Below, one piece after another: positions 29,757-43,219 of a DNA stretch of 56,149 nucleotides. Made by a program: the position numbers and the translations under genes. The stretch's first letter is position 1. Every line of letters starts with the position of its first letter. This DNA comes from Pseudomonadales bacterium. Lineage in GTDB: Bacteria; Pseudomonadota; Gammaproteobacteria; Pseudomonadales; Pseudohongiellaceae. Where the stretch lies: contig JAJDVS010000109.1 of NCBI GenBank assembly GCA_022825945.1, forward strand, positions 1-56,149. The letters run 5' to 3'. The notes under the pieces were generated by a model that ran no database searches, was not told the DNA's origin, and worked only from the letters and a program-made list of their open reading frames with translations.

Positions 29757-31697
29757 TCAGTTGCCGGCGGCATTGCCGCCGATGCGGGAGAAAATCTGAC
29801 GCACGGCATTGAAGTCCGGTCGGCAGAACTGGACCAGTTCGGCGGTAAAGGAAGCCGCGCACTCCACCGGCCAGCTCAGGCCCTGGTAGTTACCGCCTAC
29901 CGGAATCGTCTGGTTCAGTGGTCCGCCCAGCATGGTCAGCGATACTTCGTAGTCGAACCGCTCCTCTTGCAGGTCGACCACCCCCGTGCCGGCGGCGCTG
30001 AAATTGTCCATGCGAAGGTTGAAGCCATGCTCGCGGCCGAGGCCGCCGTCGAGGGCGAGATCGCCGCTGACTTCGGCAAACCGGATCAGGTCGGGCCATT
30101 GCTGAATCGTCTCCCCGGTGGGACTGAGCGCCGCGATGGAAGTGAAGATCTGCTTGATCAGGCCGATGTTCACCAGGTTTTCGCTGACCACGAATGAGGT
30201 ATGGCCGCTCAGGTCCTCAAGCAGTTCGGTCGTGGAGCGGCCATTGGCGCTGAGCAGACCATCGATCTGCAGCCGCCCCGTGAGCACATCGAGCCGGGTG
30301 ATGAGGGGGGCGATATCGGCGATTGCCAGCTCCTCGCCGTGGAACTCGCTGGCGAGGTCGCCGCTGCGGGCATTCCAGCGCAGATTGGTGGAAATGCTGC
30401 CGCCAAACGCCGCAACCGGCGGCGCCTCCACGTCAAGCACCTGGTTTTCAATATTGGTGTAAACCACCAGATTTTCGAGGCGAAGCGGGCCAAGGCCCAG
30501 GGCATCGGCGGTAATCGAGCCGCTGAGGTTGAGGTTTTCGAGGCCGGGCAATTCCCGGCCGGGCCGCGGCGCGGCGGTGTGCTGCAGCGATGAATTGTCC
30601 GCCGCTGAAGCAGTCTCCGAATGGAGAAGCGCATCGAAATCGAGTTCTCCAATATCCATCTCGTAACGGACATTGGTCGGCGACAGATCGTTGGCAAATC
30701 GGATTTCGGTTTCGGCCTCAAGCAAGGGCTCGGCGGAACTGCTGGCGGCGGCGCTTGCAGCAAGGCCATTGGCGTCTCCCGTCACTTCGAACGCCAGCGC
30801 CGTGTGCAAGCCCTCATCCGCATCGCCATCGGGCACGGAAAGCGGCGCCGGTTCCGGTTCAGGCAGCCAACCGAGATTCCGCAGCAGCGCCCTGGCGTCG
30901 AACTCGCCGCTGGCCAGGTTCGCTTCATAGCGGGGATTGCCTCGAAAATCGCTGACCTCAATGCGGCCCTCAAGCAGAACCGGGGGGCTGAATACGCCAA
31001 GATCCGCGATGGACAGCTCACCGCTCTCCCCGTCGGCTACGACATTGCCCCACAGGCCGACCATCGTCCCGCGAACGCGCTGGTCGCCGGCGGCAAACCA
31101 TTCGAGTTCAAAATCGGAGATTGCGGAGAAGGCTTCGCCTTGCAGATTGAGGCCGTTGAGTTCCAGACCCAGGTTCTTGAGCATCAGCCGCCGATCACGG
31201 GACAAATCCTGATAATCAAGCCGGCCATTGCTGGCGACGATCCTGGCGGGAAGGGTGGTTTCGGAGGAAAGTGAATCGGCAGCGCTTCTCTCGCTGTTTC
31301 CCGCGCTCGAAGCCGCCGCGCTCCAGATGCTGCTGCCCGCAGCGTCCACAAATGCGTTGACGTGAAAGTCTTCGATTCGAATCTCACTGACGGTCAATTC
31401 GCCGCGAAACAGGTCGCCGCGGTCAACATCCAGTTCGACGCGCCCGACCGAGGCCAGTTCCTGAGGGAAAGCGGGATTGCGAAGGCGGGCGTCTTCCAGC
31501 GTGAGTCTGGCCACTGGCAGGAAATCGATTTCAATGGCGCCGGCCACCTGCAATTCATGCCCGGTGGCTTTCGCTGCATGGCTTTCCAGCAGGGACCGGT
31601 ACTTCCCCGGGCTAGCCAGCCAAAGCGCGACCGCGAAAACTCCCGCCACCGCAACAACTGCGATGCCAGCCAGAGTTTTCCGCAAGCGATTGAACAT
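29757..31697 (-). CDS. asmA: AsmA family protein
   Basis: A 646-residue protein with an N-terminal membrane anchor (RKTLAGIAVVAVAGVFAVAL) and a large periplasmic domain. The AsmA motif follows (GHELQVAGAIEIDFLPVARL, LEDARLRN, RVELDVDRGDLFRGELTVSE), with the C-terminal conserved block near SFVVSENLVNIGLIKQIFTS. AsmA-like proteins are implicated in phospholipid transport to the outer membrane. It is the first gene of asmA-mutY-yggX and is divergent from the ATP synthase operon. Confidence 0.85.
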   Translation of the reverse strand: MFNRLRKTLAGIAVVAVAGVFAVALWLASPGKYRSLLESHAAKATGHELQVAGAIEIDFLPVARLTLEDARLRNPAFPQELASVGRVELDVDRGDLFRGELTVSEIRIEDFHVNAFVDAAGSSIWSAAASSAGNSERSAADSLSSETTLPARIVASNGRLDYQDLSRDRRLMLKNLGLELNGLNLQGEAFSAISDFELEWFAAGDQRVRGTMVGLWGNVVADGESGELSIADLGVFSPPVLLEGRIEVSDFRGNPRYEANLASGEFDARALLRNLGWLPEPEPAPLSVPDGDADEGLHTALAFEVTGDANGLAASAAASSSAEPLLEAETEIRFANDLSPTNVRYEMDIGELDFDALLHSETASAADNSSLQHTAAPRPGRELPGLENLNLSGSITADALGLGPLRLENLVVYTNIENQVLDVEAPPVAAFGGSISTNLRWNARSGDLASEFHGEELAIADIAPLITRLDVLTGRLQIDGLLSANGRSTTELLEDLSGHTSFVVSENLVNIGLIKQIFTSIAALSPTGETIQQWPDLIRFAEVSGDLALDGGLGREHGFNLRMDNFSAAGTGVVDLQEERFDYEVSLTMLGGPLNQTIPVGGNYQGLSWPVECAASFTAELVQFCRPDFNAVRQIFSRIGGNAAGN

Positions 31698-31849
31698 GCC
31701 CTGTTCCCGGGGGCGCGGTAATGGGTAGAAAACCCCGGAAGTGTAGCCGAATGCCCCCCAGTGCGCGAGAGTCCCGGGTGGCTGCCCCTTGCGGCTTCCG
31801 CTTCTGGCTCCCCCGGTCTTGCCTCATATGTGCTGAACCCGCACACTTG

Positions 31850-31878
31850 TTGATTAGCATTTCCAATCTTCCTATAAT
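31850..31878 (+). promoter_or_regulatory. Strong sigma70 promoter of the ATP synthase operon
   Basis: TTGATT (31850-31855) and a perfect TATAAT (31873-31878) are separated by 17 bp, 40 bp before the atpI start. It lies in the 221-bp gap with the divergent asmA. Confidence 0.85.
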
Positions 31879-31918
31879 GCGCCTGCCCTGGCGGTAGCTG
31901 CCTGACTGTGTTCTTCAC

Positions 31919-32293
31919 GTGCGACCGTACAAGGTCATCCTGGCGCAACTGATTGCCCCGGCCCTGCTTGCCGCCACGTTCCTGTGGACGACAACCCCGG
32001 CCATCGCTCGCAGTGTGCTTGTGGGAGGCCTCATCAGCGCCTTGTCGAACAGCTATTTTGCGGTGCAGGCTTTCCGCTACCAGGGCGCCGACAATGCGGA
32101 TAAGGTTGTCAGGAGTTTCCTGAAAGGAGAGATCGGCAAGATTGTGATCGCGGTCTTGCTGTTCGCGCTGAGCTTCAATTTTCTGGAAGGCCTGAACGTG
32201 GTGGCGCTGTTTTCAGGATTCCTGTTTGCTCATCTCATTGGCATATCGGCAGTTGGCTGGATGACTCGCGATCCAGCCCGCGAATCGCGCTGA
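31919..32293 (+). CDS. atpI: ATP synthase subunit I
   Basis: A 124-residue membrane protein with four hydrophobic segments (LIAPALLAATFLWTTTPAIA, VLVGGLISALSNSYFAVQAF, IVIAVLLFALSFNFL, VVALFSGFLFAHLIGISAVG). AtpI helps c-ring assembly. The start is a GTG without a strong ribosome-binding site, as often in atpI. It is the first gene of the operon, 30 bp before atpB. Confidence 0.85.
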   Translation: MRPYKVILAQLIAPALLAATFLWTTTPAIARSVLVGGLISALSNSYFAVQAFRYQGADNADKVVRSFLKGEIGKIVIAVLLFALSFNFLEGLNVVALFSGFLFAHLIGISAVGWMTRDPARESR

Positions 32294-32305
32294 GAATTTG
32301 GCTGA

Positions 32306-33481
<1,176 letters not shown>

Positions 33482-33506
33482 ACCACCCTGCCCGCAGGAG
33501 GCTGAA

Positions 33507-33977
33507 GTGGACATAAACCTGACCATTATCGGGCAGTCGATCGCTTTCGCGGTCTTTTGCTGGTTCTGCCACCGCTACGTCTGGCCCTTGTTCGCGAATG
33601 TGCTTGAAGAGCGCAAGCGCACCATCGCCGAAGGGCTCGAAGCGGCCGCCCAGGCCGGGCGGAAGCTCGAATCCGCCGCCCGACAGTCCGCCGAGCAACT
33701 CGACGAGGCCAAGGCTTCCGCCGCCGGCATCATCGAGCAGGCGAACCGGCGGTCGGCACAAATCATCGATGAAGCCAGACAGCAGGCCCAGATGGAAGCC
33801 GAGCGCATCATGCTGGCGGCCCAGGCGGAAATCGAACAGGAGGCCAATCGCGCCAAGGAAGAGTTGCGCGCCCAGGTTTCGCTCATTGCCGTGGCCGGCG
33901 CCGAGAAAATCCTCGGCCGCGCGGTGGATCAGGCGGCCAATGAAGACATGCTCAGACAACTGGCGGCGGAGTTGTAA
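33507..33977 (+). CDS. atpF: F1Fo ATP synthase subunit b
   Basis: A 156-residue protein with an N-terminal membrane helix ([20 protein letters not shown]) and a long charged coiled coil ([20 protein letters not shown] onward), the peripheral stalk. It has a GTG start with GCAGGAGGCTGAA upstream. Confidence 0.93.
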   Translation: MDINLTIIGQSIAFAVFCWFCHRYVWPLFANVLEERKRTIAEGLEAAAQAGRKLESAARQSAEQLDEAKASAAGIIEQANRRSAQIIDEARQQAQMEAERIMLAAQAEIEQEANRAKEELRAQVSLIAVAGAEKILGRAVDQAANEDMLRQLAAEL

Positions 33978-33986
33978 GGCCCAGGC

Positions 33987-34523
33987 ATGGCGGATCCCAT
34001 TACTCTGGCGAGGCCCTACGCTCGGGCGGCATTTCAGGTTGCCCTCGGCTCCGGTGCGCTCGCGGAATGGTCGCGCATGCTTGGCGTGGCGGCGGCGGTA
34101 AGCGGCCAGGCCGCGGTGCATGCCGCCCTGACCGATCCCGGCCGCTCCTGGCAGGAAACCGCCGCGCTGTTCAGCGGCCTTTGTGGTGAAGAGATCAGCG
34201 AACAGGCCCGGAATCTGGTAAGCCTGCTCGCGGAGAACAAGCGCCTGACGCTGCTGCCGCAAATCCGCAGCCTGTTCGACCAACTCAAGGCCAGCCAGGA
34301 AAGATCGGTGGACGTGGAATTCGTCACCGCCTTTCCGGTCAGCGAAGAGGTTTCGACCGCGCTGGAGCAGGCCCTCAAGAGCCGGCTGGAACGCGAAATC
34401 AGGCTGCGCGCCAGCGTCGATCCCGCCTTAATCGGAGGCGCCATCATCCGGGCCGGCGACCAGGTCATCGACAATTCCATCCGGGGCAAGCTCGACAAGC
34501 TCGCCGAAACCATGCACACCTGA
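33987..34523 (+). CDS. atpH: F1Fo ATP synthase subunit delta
   Basis: A 178-residue protein. [20 protein letters not shown] at the N-terminus and the C-terminal [20 protein letters not shown] are the delta/OSCP signatures. It links the peripheral stalk to the top of F1. Confidence 0.93.
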   Translation: MADPITLARPYARAAFQVALGSGALAEWSRMLGVAAAVSGQAAVHAALTDPGRSWQETAALFSGLCGEEISEQARNLVSLLAENKRLTLLPQIRSLFDQLKASQERSVDVEFVTAFPVSEEVSTALEQALKSRLEREIRLRASVDPALIGGAIIRAGDQVIDNSIRGKLDKLAETMHT

Positions 34524-34563
34524 AAACACATCAGTTGAAGAGATCAGTAACCAGGAAACCCAC

Positions 34564-36108
34564 ATGCAACAACTGAATCCCGCGGAAATCAGTGAAATCA
34601 TCCAGCAGCGAATCGAGAGCCTGGATACTTCGGTACAGGCCCGCAACGAAGGCACGATCGTCAGCGTCATGGACGGCATCATCCGCATTCACGGCCTGAC
34701 CGAGGTCATGTACGGCGAGATGATCGAATTCGAAGGCGGCATCTATGGCATGGCGCTCAATCTCGAGCGCGATTCCGTCGGCGCCGTGGTGCTCGGCGAC
34801 TATCTCGACCTCAAGGAAGGCCAGAGCTGCCGCTGCACCGGGCGCATTCTCGAAGTGCCCGTGGGGCCGGAGCTGGAAGGCCGGGTGGTGGACGCCCTCG
34901 GCCGGCCGGTGGATGGCAAGGGCCCCATCGGCGCCAGCCTCACCGACGCCATCGAAAAAGTCGCTCCTGGAGTAATCGCCCGGCAATCCGTCGGCCAGCC
35001 GGTGCAGACCGGCCTGAAGTCCATCGACTCGATGACCCCCATCGGCCGCGGCCAGCGCGAACTCATCATTGGCGACCGGGAAGTGGGGAAGACCGCCATC
35101 GCCATCGACACCATCATCAACCAGAAGGGCAAGGACCTGAAATGCGTCTATGTGGCGGTGGGGCAGAAAGCCTCTTCCATCGCCAATGTGGTGCAAAAGC
35201 TCGAGGAACACGGCGCCATGGACTACACCGTGGTGGTTTCCGCCAGCGCTTCGGACCCGGCGGCCATGCAATTCATCGCGCCCTACTCCGGCTGCACCAT
35301 GGGCGAGTATTATCGCGACCGTGGCCAGGACGCCCTGATCATCTACGACGACCTCACCAAGCAGGCCTGGGCCTATCGCCAGATTTCCCTGCTGCTGCGC
35401 CGGCCTCCGGGGCGGGAAGCCTACCCCGGCGACGTGTTCTACCTCCACTCCCGGCTGCTTGAGCGGGCGTCCCGGGTCAATGCCGAATACGTGGAAAAGT
35501 TCACCGGGGGCGAAGTGACCGGCGCCACCGGATCGCTCACCGCCCTGCCGATTATCGAGACCCAGGCCGGGGACATCTCCGCCTTTGTTCCCACCAATGT
35601 GATCTCGATCACCGATGGCCAGATCTTCCTTGAAACCGACCTGTTCAACTCCGGCATCCGGCCCGCCATGAACCCGGGCATTTCGGTCTCCCGGGTGGGC
35701 GGCGCGGCCCAGACCAAAATCATCAAGAAGCTCGGCGGCGGCATCCGCATCTCGCTCGCCCAGTACCGGGAACTCGCGGCCTTCGCGGCTTTCGCTTCCG
35801 ACCTCGACGACGACACCCGCTCGCGGTTGGAGCACGGCCAGCGCGTCACCGAACTCATGAAACAGAAGCAGTACGCGCCCCTGTCCGTCGCGGAAATGGC
35901 GGTTTCGCTGTATGCCGCCAATGAGGGCTATCTGCGCGATGTGCCGCTGAACAAGGTGCTCGATTTCGAAAGCGCCCTGCTTTCCTGGATGAACAGCGAA
36001 CACGGGGAACTGCTTTCCCGGATCAACACCACCGGCGATTTCGATGCGGAAATCGAGGGCGGTTTCAAGTCGGCCATCGAACGGTTCAAGGCCACCCAGA
36101 CCTGGTAG
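34564..36108 (+). CDS. atpA: F1Fo ATP synthase subunit alpha
   Basis: A 514-residue protein. The nucleotide site is [20 protein letters not shown]; the usual GDRQTGKT is slightly changed. It also has [20 protein letters not shown] and ALRR-type [20 protein letters not shown]. It forms the non-catalytic half of the F1 hexamer. Length is normal. Confidence 0.95.
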   Translation: MQQLNPAEISEIIQQRIESLDTSVQARNEGTIVSVMDGIIRIHGLTEVMYGEMIEFEGGIYGMALNLERDSVGAVVLGDYLDLKEGQSCRCTGRILEVPVGPELEGRVVDALGRPVDGKGPIGASLTDAIEKVAPGVIARQSVGQPVQTGLKSIDSMTPIGRGQRELIIGDREVGKTAIAIDTIINQKGKDLKCVYVAVGQKASSIANVVQKLEEHGAMDYTVVVSASASDPAAMQFIAPYSGCTMGEYYRDRGQDALIIYDDLTKQAWAYRQISLLLRRPPGREAYPGDVFYLHSRLLERASRVNAEYVEKFTGGEVTGATGSLTALPIIETQAGDISAFVPTNVISITDGQIFLETDLFNSGIRPAMNPGISVSRVGGAAQTKIIKKLGGGIRISLAQYRELAAFAAFASDLDDDTRSRLEHGQRVTELMKQKQYAPLSVAEMAVSLYAANEGYLRDVPLNKVLDFESALLSWMNSEHGELLSRINTTGDFDAEIEGGFKSAIERFKATQTW

Positions 36109-36148
36109 GCGCAAGCGCCGGCGGCAACCACAAGAGGCATTTCAGGCA

Positions 36149-37009
36149 ATGGCCCGAGGCAAGGAAATTCGCAACAAGATCTCGAGCATCAGGAACACGC
36201 AGAAGATCACCAAGGCGATGGAGATGGTTTCCGCGAGCAAGATGCGGAAGGCCCAGGAGCGCATGCGCCTCGGCAAACCCTACGCCACACATATCCGGGA
36301 AATGATCGGGCATATCGCGACCTCGTCCTCGGAATACCGTCACGGCTATTTCGAAAACCGGGAAGTGCGCCGGGTCGCCTACATCATTGTTTCCACCGAC
36401 CGCGGCCTTTGCGGCGGGCTCAATATCAATGCCTTCAAGTCCACCATTGCTTCGATGCGGGAGTGGCACGAGCGGGATATCGGGATCGATGTCTGCACCA
36501 TTGGCGCCCGGGCGGCGACATTCTTCAACAAGTACGGTGGCAACGTGGTGGCCGCGGTGCGCCAGCTTGGGGACCAGCCCGAGGTGGCCGATGTGATCGG
36601 CGCGGTCAAGATCGCCCTCGACAAGTTCGACAATGGCGAGATCGACCGGCTGTTCATCATCAGCAACGAATTCGTCAACACCATGGTGCACCGCCCGGTG
36701 GTGGCCCAGCTATTGCCCCTGCTGCCTTCGGAGGACGACTATCTCGGGCACCACTGGGATTATCTCTACGAGCCCGACGCGAAGGAATTGCTCGACGGGC
36801 TGCTGCTGCGCTACATCGAGTCCCAGGTGTACCAGGCGGTGGTGGAGAATATCGCCTGCGAGCAGGCGGCGCGGATGATCGCCATGAAGAGCGCCTCGGA
36901 CAACGCCGGCGATCTGATCGACGAGCTCGAGCTCGATTACAACAAGGAGCGTCAGGCGGCGATTACCCAGGAGTTGTCGGAAATCGCCGCCGGCGCGGCG
37001 GCGGTCTAG
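36149..37009 (+). CDS. atpG: F1Fo ATP synthase subunit gamma
   Basis: A 286-residue protein. The start [20 protein letters not shown] and the end [20 protein letters not shown] form the two terminal helices of the rotor shaft. The in-frame codons upstream of 36149 belong to shadow sequence. Confidence 0.95.
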   Translation: MARGKEIRNKISSIRNTQKITKAMEMVSASKMRKAQERMRLGKPYATHIREMIGHIATSSSEYRHGYFENREVRRVAYIIVSTDRGLCGGLNINAFKSTIASMREWHERDIGIDVCTIGARAATFFNKYGGNVVAAVRQLGDQPEVADVIGAVKIALDKFDNGEIDRLFIISNEFVNTMVHRPVVAQLLPLLPSEDDYLGHHWDYLYEPDAKELLDGLLLRYIESQVYQAVVENIACEQAARMIAMKSASDNAGDLIDELELDYNKERQAAITQELSEIAAGAAAV

Positions 37010-37061
37010 TTCGAAACAGGCGCGGGGCGGTCCCCGCGCATGAAGAAACAACAGGTTTTGA

Positions 37062-38486
<1,425 letters not shown>

Positions 38487-38503
38487 GCGGGCGGGAAGCG
38501 ATC

Positions 38504-38926
38504 ATGGCCAGGACCATTCAATGCGACATCGTCAGTGCGGAGAAGAGCATTTTCTCCGGCGAGGTGGTCTTCATGGTGGCGGCAGGCAATATGGGCGAGC
38601 TGGGCATTGCGCCGGGGCACGCGCCGCTGCTGACCGATTTGCTGCCGGGGCCGGTGCGGCTCGACCTGCCCGACGGCTCGGAAGAGGTGTTCTATGTTTC
38701 CGGCGGCTTTCTCGAAGTGCAGCCGAAAAATGTCACCCTGCTTGCCGACACCGCCGCCCGGGCCCACGATGTGGATGAAGCGGCGGCCCGCAAGGCACTT
38801 GAGGACGCCGAACGGGCCATTGCCAACCAGGGCGCCGAGTTCGAGTATTCCGCCGCCGCCGTCCAGCTTGCCGAGGCCGCCGCCCAGCTTCGGGCCCTGC
38901 GACAGTTGCGAAAAGAGCGTTCCTGA
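38504..38926 (+). CDS. atpC: F1Fo ATP synthase subunit epsilon
   Basis: A 140-residue protein. The N-terminal beta sandwich ([60 protein letters not shown]) and the helical C-terminal domain are both present. It is the last ATP synthase gene; glmU follows after 30 bp. Confidence 0.94.
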   Translation: MARTIQCDIVSAEKSIFSGEVVFMVAAGNMGELGIAPGHAPLLTDLLPGPVRLDLPDGSEEVFYVSGGFLEVQPKNVTLLADTAARAHDVDEAAARKALEDAERAIANQGAEFEYSAAAVQLAEAAAQLRALRQLRKERS

Positions 38927-38956
38927 GCCGCGCGCCAATAGGGGACAAACGCCGGA

Positions 38957-40324
38957 ATGAAGCTTGAAATCATCATTCTGGCGGCAGGCAAGGGAAGCCG
39001 GATGCGCAGCGACCTGCCCAAGGCGCTGCACCCCCTCGGCGGCCGGCCCCTGCTTTCCCACGTATTCGAAACCGCGGCAAGCCTCAACCACCGCGGCATC
39101 CACGCCGTGATTGGCCACGGCGCCGGGCAGGTCAGGCGCAGTTTTCACTTTTCCGAGTTTCCGGCGGTGAACTGGGTGCCGCAGGAGCGGCAACTCGGCA
39201 CCGGCCATGCGGTACAGCAGGCCATGCCGGGGATTTCCGCGGACCTGGTGCTCGTGCTCTACGGCGATGTGCCCCTGGTGCGCCGCGCCACCCTGAAGCG
39301 GATGCTGGCGATTGCCGACACCGGTTCGCTGGTCTTGCTGACGCTGGAAACGCCCAATCCCCGGGGGCTCGGCCGCGTCCTGCGCGGTCCCGACGGCGCC
39401 ATTGAAGCCATTGTGGAAGAGCGCGACGCCAGCGAAACCCAGCGGCGCATCTGTGAAGTCAACAGTGGCATAATGCTGCTGCCAGTCGCGCGGTTGCGCG
39501 ACTGGCTGGGCCGGCTCGACCGGGACAACTCCCAGGGCGAATATTATCTGACCGATGTGGTCGCCATGGCCCGGGCCGAGGGCGTGCCCCTGCGCGCGGT
39601 GACCATTGAAGACAGCGGGGAAGTGCAGGGAGTGAACGACCCCGCGCAACTCGCGTCGCTTGAGAGGCGGTACCAGATGGGCAAGGCGGAACAGTTGCTG
39701 GCGGCCGGTGTGCGGCTGCTTGATCCCGCCAGGGTCGATGTGCGCGGCGAGGTCGTGGCGGGCAAGGACGTGGAAATCGATGTCAACGTGGTCTTCGAGG
39801 GCAAGGTCAGCCTTGGGGATGGCGCGAGCATCGGTCCCAACTGCGTGGTCAGGAATACGGAGATTGGCCCCGGCGCCAGACTGCTTGCCGGCACCTGCGT
39901 CGAGGATGCGGTGATCGGCGCCGATTGCAGCATCGGCCCCATGGCGCGCCTGCGACCGGGGACCGAACTCGGCGACGGCGTGAAAATCGGCAATTTCGTG
40001 GAGACCAAGAAGGCCCGCCTCGGCAATGGCACAAAAGCCAACCACCTGTGCTATCTGGGAGACGTGGAAATCGGCGAGAACGCCAACATCGGCGCCGGGG
40101 TCATCGTCTGCAACTACGATGGCGAGCAGAAGCACCGCACCGTGATCGGCGACAACGTCTTCGTCGGCTCCAACAGCGTGCTCGTTGCGCCGTTGCGCCT
40201 GCACGACGATAGCTACGTTGCCGCAGGTTCAACCGTCAACAGCGAGGTTCCCGCTGGCCATCTCGCCGTGGGCCGCTCGCGCCAGCGCAATATCTCGCGC
40301 TGGAGACGCCCGGGCAAGCGGTGA
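38957..40324 (+). CDS. glmU: Bifunctional GlcNAc-1-P uridyltransferase / GlcN-1-P acetyltransferase
   Basis: A 455-residue enzyme. The nucleotidyltransferase domain opens IILAAGKGSRMRSDLPKALH. The C-terminal left-handed beta-helix carries hexapeptide repeats and the acetyltransferase motif NFVETKKARLGNGTKANHLC, then YLGDVEIGENANIGAGVIVC. It makes UDP-GlcNAc for peptidoglycan and LPS. The order atp-glmU-glmS is conserved in gammaproteobacteria. Confidence 0.95.
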   Translation: MKLEIIILAAGKGSRMRSDLPKALHPLGGRPLLSHVFETAASLNHRGIHAVIGHGAGQVRRSFHFSEFPAVNWVPQERQLGTGHAVQQAMPGISADLVLVLYGDVPLVRRATLKRMLAIADTGSLVLLTLETPNPRGLGRVLRGPDGAIEAIVEERDASETQRRICEVNSGIMLLPVARLRDWLGRLDRDNSQGEYYLTDVVAMARAEGVPLRAVTIEDSGEVQGVNDPAQLASLERRYQMGKAEQLLAAGVRLLDPARVDVRGEVVAGKDVEIDVNVVFEGKVSLGDGASIGPNCVVRNTEIGPGARLLAGTCVEDAVIGADCSIGPMARLRPGTELGDGVKIGNFVETKKARLGNGTKANHLCYLGDVEIGENANIGAGVIVCNYDGEQKHRTVIGDNVFVGSNSVLVAPLRLHDDSYVAAGSTVNSEVPAGHLAVGRSRQRNISRWRRPGKR

Positions 40325-40331
40325 TTGCGCC

Positions 40332-42170
40332 ATGTGCGGCATAGTCGGCGCCATCGCCCGGCGGAATGTGGCCGATATCCTGCTGGAAGGGCTGAAGCGG
40401 CTCGAATACCGCGGCTACGATTCCGCCGGCATGTCGCTGATCGATGGCCCCGATGGGGAAATTGTCACCATCAAGACCGTGGGCAAGGTGGCCAGGCTGG
40501 CCGCGGCGGCAAGCGATGAAGGCGCCTCGGGGAGGCTCGGCATTGCCCATACCCGCTGGGCGACCCACGGCAAGATCACCCGCGCCAATGCCCACCCCCA
40601 TGAATCCGGCGGCCGCCTGTCGCTGGTTCACAATGGCATCATAGAAAATCACGAGGAGCTGCGCCGGCAACTGCGCAGCAAAGGCTATGAGTTTACGACG
40701 GATACCGATACCGAAGTCATCGCCCATCTGATCCACCAGGAGCTGTCCCGGGACGAGGGCGTGAGCCTGCTCGATGCGGTTTCCCGTGCGCTCGGGAAAC
40801 TCCGGGGCGCCTATGGCCTGTGCGTCATCGACCGGCGGCAGCCGGACCGGATCGTGGCCGCCCGCAACGGCATGTCGCTGGTGGTGGGCGCCGGTATCGG
40901 CGAAAACTTCGTTGCTTCCGACACCCTGGCCCTCGGCCAGGTGACCGACCGCTTCCTCTATCTCGAGGACGGCGACCTCGCGGAACTGACCAGCGACTCG
41001 ATCCGGATCGTCAACCAGGGCCGGGAAATTGAGCGGGAAATCGCCACCTTGTCCGGCAAGGTTTCGGACATGGACAAGGGCAGCTACCAGCATTTCATGC
41101 AGAAAGAGATTTTCGAGCAACCCCGGGCGATTCGCGACACCCTGTCGGGCCGAGTCAGCGGGGAGCGGGCGCTGGAAGAGGCTTTTGGCGTCGACGCCGG
41201 GGAAATTTTCGACCAGGTGCGGCAAGTGCAGATCGTGGCCTGCGGCACCAGCTTTCATGCCGGACTCGTCGCCAAGTACTGGCTCGAATCCATCGCGAGG
41301 ATGCCCTGCCAGATCGATATCGCCAGCGATTACCGCTATCGCGACATCATCGTCCAGCCGGGCACGCTGTTCGTTGCGGTATCCCAGTCCGGCGAAACCG
41401 CGGACACCCTGGCGGCCCTGCGCTACGCCAATGGCCTTCAGCATACCGCCACCCTGGCCATCTGCAATGTGGCCACGAGTTCGCTGGTGCGTGAATCCGA
41501 TTTCTGCGTGCTCACCATGGCGGGCCAGGAAATCGGCGTTGCCTCCACCAAGGCCTTCACCACCCAGTTGACCCTGCTGCTTGTCCTCGCCATCGTCCTC
41601 GGCCGGCGCAATGGCTTGAGCAGCGAGGACGAAGCCCGGCTCGTGCGCGACATGAACCGCCTTCCCGCGCTGGTGGAAAAGACCCTCGGCCTCGACCGGC
41701 AGATCCGCAAGCTGTCCAGGCAGTTTTCGGACAAGCACCACAGCCTCTACCTCGGTCGTGGCATACAATATCCGGTGGCCAAGGAAGGCGCCCTCAAGCT
41801 CAAGGAAATTTCCTACATCCACGCCGAAGCCTATCCCGCCGGCGAGCTCAAGCACGGCCCCCTCGCCCTCGTGGACAGCGACATGCCCGTCATCGTGGTG
41901 GCGCCCAACAACGACCTGCTCGACAAACTGCGCTCCAACCTCTCCGAGGTCAGCGCCAGGGGCGGCAAGCTCTACGTATTCGCCGACGAAAGCATCGGCC
42001 TCGAAAACGACCGCAACCACAAGGTCATCAAACTCCCCGGCTGCCCCGAAGTCCTCGACCCCATCCTCTTCACCATCCCCCTGCAACTGCTCTCCTACCA
42101 CGTAGCCGTAATCAAGGGCACCGACATAGATCACCCACGCAACCTGGCCAAATCGGTTACGGTGGAGTAG
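40332..42170 (+). CDS. glmS: Glutamine-fructose-6-phosphate aminotransferase
   Basis: A 612-residue enzyme. The glutaminase domain starts MCGIVGAIARRN, with Cys2 as nucleophile, and contains GIAHTRWATHGKITRANAHP and HNGIIENHEEL. Two SIS domains follow (VACGTSFHAGLVAKYWLESI, VSQSGETADTLAALRYA, EVASTKAFTTQ-type GVASTKAFTTQLTLL). It ends DHPRNLAKSVTVE as usual. It makes glucosamine-6-P and starts 7 bp after glmU. Confidence 0.96.
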   Translation: MCGIVGAIARRNVADILLEGLKRLEYRGYDSAGMSLIDGPDGEIVTIKTVGKVARLAAAASDEGASGRLGIAHTRWATHGKITRANAHPHESGGRLSLVHNGIIENHEELRRQLRSKGYEFTTDTDTEVIAHLIHQELSRDEGVSLLDAVSRALGKLRGAYGLCVIDRRQPDRIVAARNGMSLVVGAGIGENFVASDTLALGQVTDRFLYLEDGDLAELTSDSIRIVNQGREIEREIATLSGKVSDMDKGSYQHFMQKEIFEQPRAIRDTLSGRVSGERALEEAFGVDAGEIFDQVRQVQIVACGTSFHAGLVAKYWLESIARMPCQIDIASDYRYRDIIVQPGTLFVAVSQSGETADTLAALRYANGLQHTATLAICNVATSSLVRESDFCVLTMAGQEIGVASTKAFTTQLTLLLVLAIVLGRRNGLSSEDEARLVRDMNRLPALVEKTLGLDRQIRKLSRQFSDKHHSLYLGRGIQYPVAKEGALKLKEISYIHAEAYPAGELKHGPLALVDSDMPVIVVAPNNDLLDKLRSNLSEVSARGGKLYVFADESIGLENDRNHKVIKLPGCPEVLDPILFTIPLQLLSYHVAVIKGTDIDHPRNLAKSVTVE

Positions 42171-42264
42171 AGGCCTGAAGCTGCAAGGCCCGCACGGCAT
42201 GCGCCGGTTCCGCATCCAGAATTCTCAGCAAGGCGCGGGTTGGACCAGTCTGAGCAATCACAAG

Positions 42265-43131
42265 CTACTGGCTACCCCCGCGCGTTCCCGTGCGCAGGGC
42301 GCGCTGGCTTCTTTCGAGGCGCTTGAGGTGATCGTTGAGCAGGGGCTTGCGGTGCACCGCGACGCCGGCGCCCAGGGCATCGATGACGGCCAGATGGGCG
42401 ATGCGCGAAGAAACCGGGGCGAAATCCTGGTGCTCCTCGCGCACATTGACGTGAATGGGAATGCTGCAGATATCGCTCAGGGGGGTTTTGTTCGGCGCGA
42501 GGCCGATCACCGTGGCGCCGGCTTCCATGGCGAGCCGGACGCTGTCGAGCAGGGCCCGGGTCTGGCCTGACTGGGATATCGCAATCACCACATCCCGGGA
42601 ATCGAGGGAAATCGCCGACATGTGCTGGATGTGCGGGTCGGTATAGGCTGCGGTGACGAGTTGCAGGCGGAAGAACTTGTGCTGGGCATCCGCCGCCACC
42701 GAGCCGGAAGCGCCGAAGCCATAGAATTCCACCCGCCGGGCGCGGATGATCGCGTCAATGGCCCGCTCGAGCGCCGCCGGGTCAAGCTCGTCCCGCACCC
42801 CGAGCAGCGAACCCACAGTGCTGTCGAAAACCTTGTTGCGGATATCCCGCACCGTGTCCTTGTCGTCTACTGCGAACTGGGTGTAGACATCACCAAGCCC
42901 CGCCTGCTGGGCGAGCTGAAGCTTGAAAGCCTGAAAGCCCTTGCAGCCCACCGCGCGGCAGAAGCGGATGACCGTCGGGTCGCTCACTCCGGCCTGTTCG
43001 GCAAGGTCCACCACCCGCATGCCGATCACTTCATTGACGTGGGCAAGCACATAGTTGGCGACCTTGGCTTCGGATTTGCGCAGTTGCCGCCGGGAATCGG
43101 CAATGCGCCGGATCAGGTTGGGAGATTCCAT
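42265..43131 (-). CDS. HexR/RpiR-family transcriptional regulator
   Basis: A 288-residue protein. The start MESPNLIRRIADSRRQLRKS matches HexR-type N-termini. Residues 1-78 form an RpiR helix-turn-helix (VDLAEQAGVSDPTVIRFCRA, VGCKGFQAFKL). Residues 110-270 form a sugar-phosphate-binding SIS domain (VEFYGFGASGSVAADAQHKF, VVIAISQSGQTRALLDSVRL). HexR controls central sugar metabolism in response to KDPG. It is convergent with glmS, so any control of that operon would be in trans. Confidence 0.85.
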   Translation of the reverse strand: MESPNLIRRIADSRRQLRKSEAKVANYVLAHVNEVIGMRVVDLAEQAGVSDPTVIRFCRAVGCKGFQAFKLQLAQQAGLGDVYTQFAVDDKDTVRDIRNKVFDSTVGSLLGVRDELDPAALERAIDAIIRARRVEFYGFGASGSVAADAQHKFFRLQLVTAAYTDPHIQHMSAISLDSRDVVIAISQSGQTRALLDSVRLAMEAGATVIGLAPNKTPLSDICSIPIHVNVREEHQDFAPVSSRIAHLAVIDALGAGVAVHRKPLLNDHLKRLERSQRALRTGTRGGSQ

Positions 43132-43219
43132 GGGGTAGCACACTGGGCCGGACGCTGAGAATCGGTACAATGCTACTGCAAGCCGCATTCCGCCGCATTC
43201 GTTCCAGGGAAACGACATC

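Noticed and set aside
31700-31918. gidAB-parAB genes next to the ATP synthase operon
   Set aside because: The usual origin-proximal neighbours are absent; asmA-mutY-yggX lies upstream instead, so no replication-origin claim is made.
34531-36114. 527-codon minus-strand frame
   Set aside because: Antisense shadow of atpA.
36108-36148. Terminator between atpA and atpG
   Set aside because: The short GCGCAAGCGCC stem-loop has no T-run and lies within an operon; probably only local GC-rich pairing.
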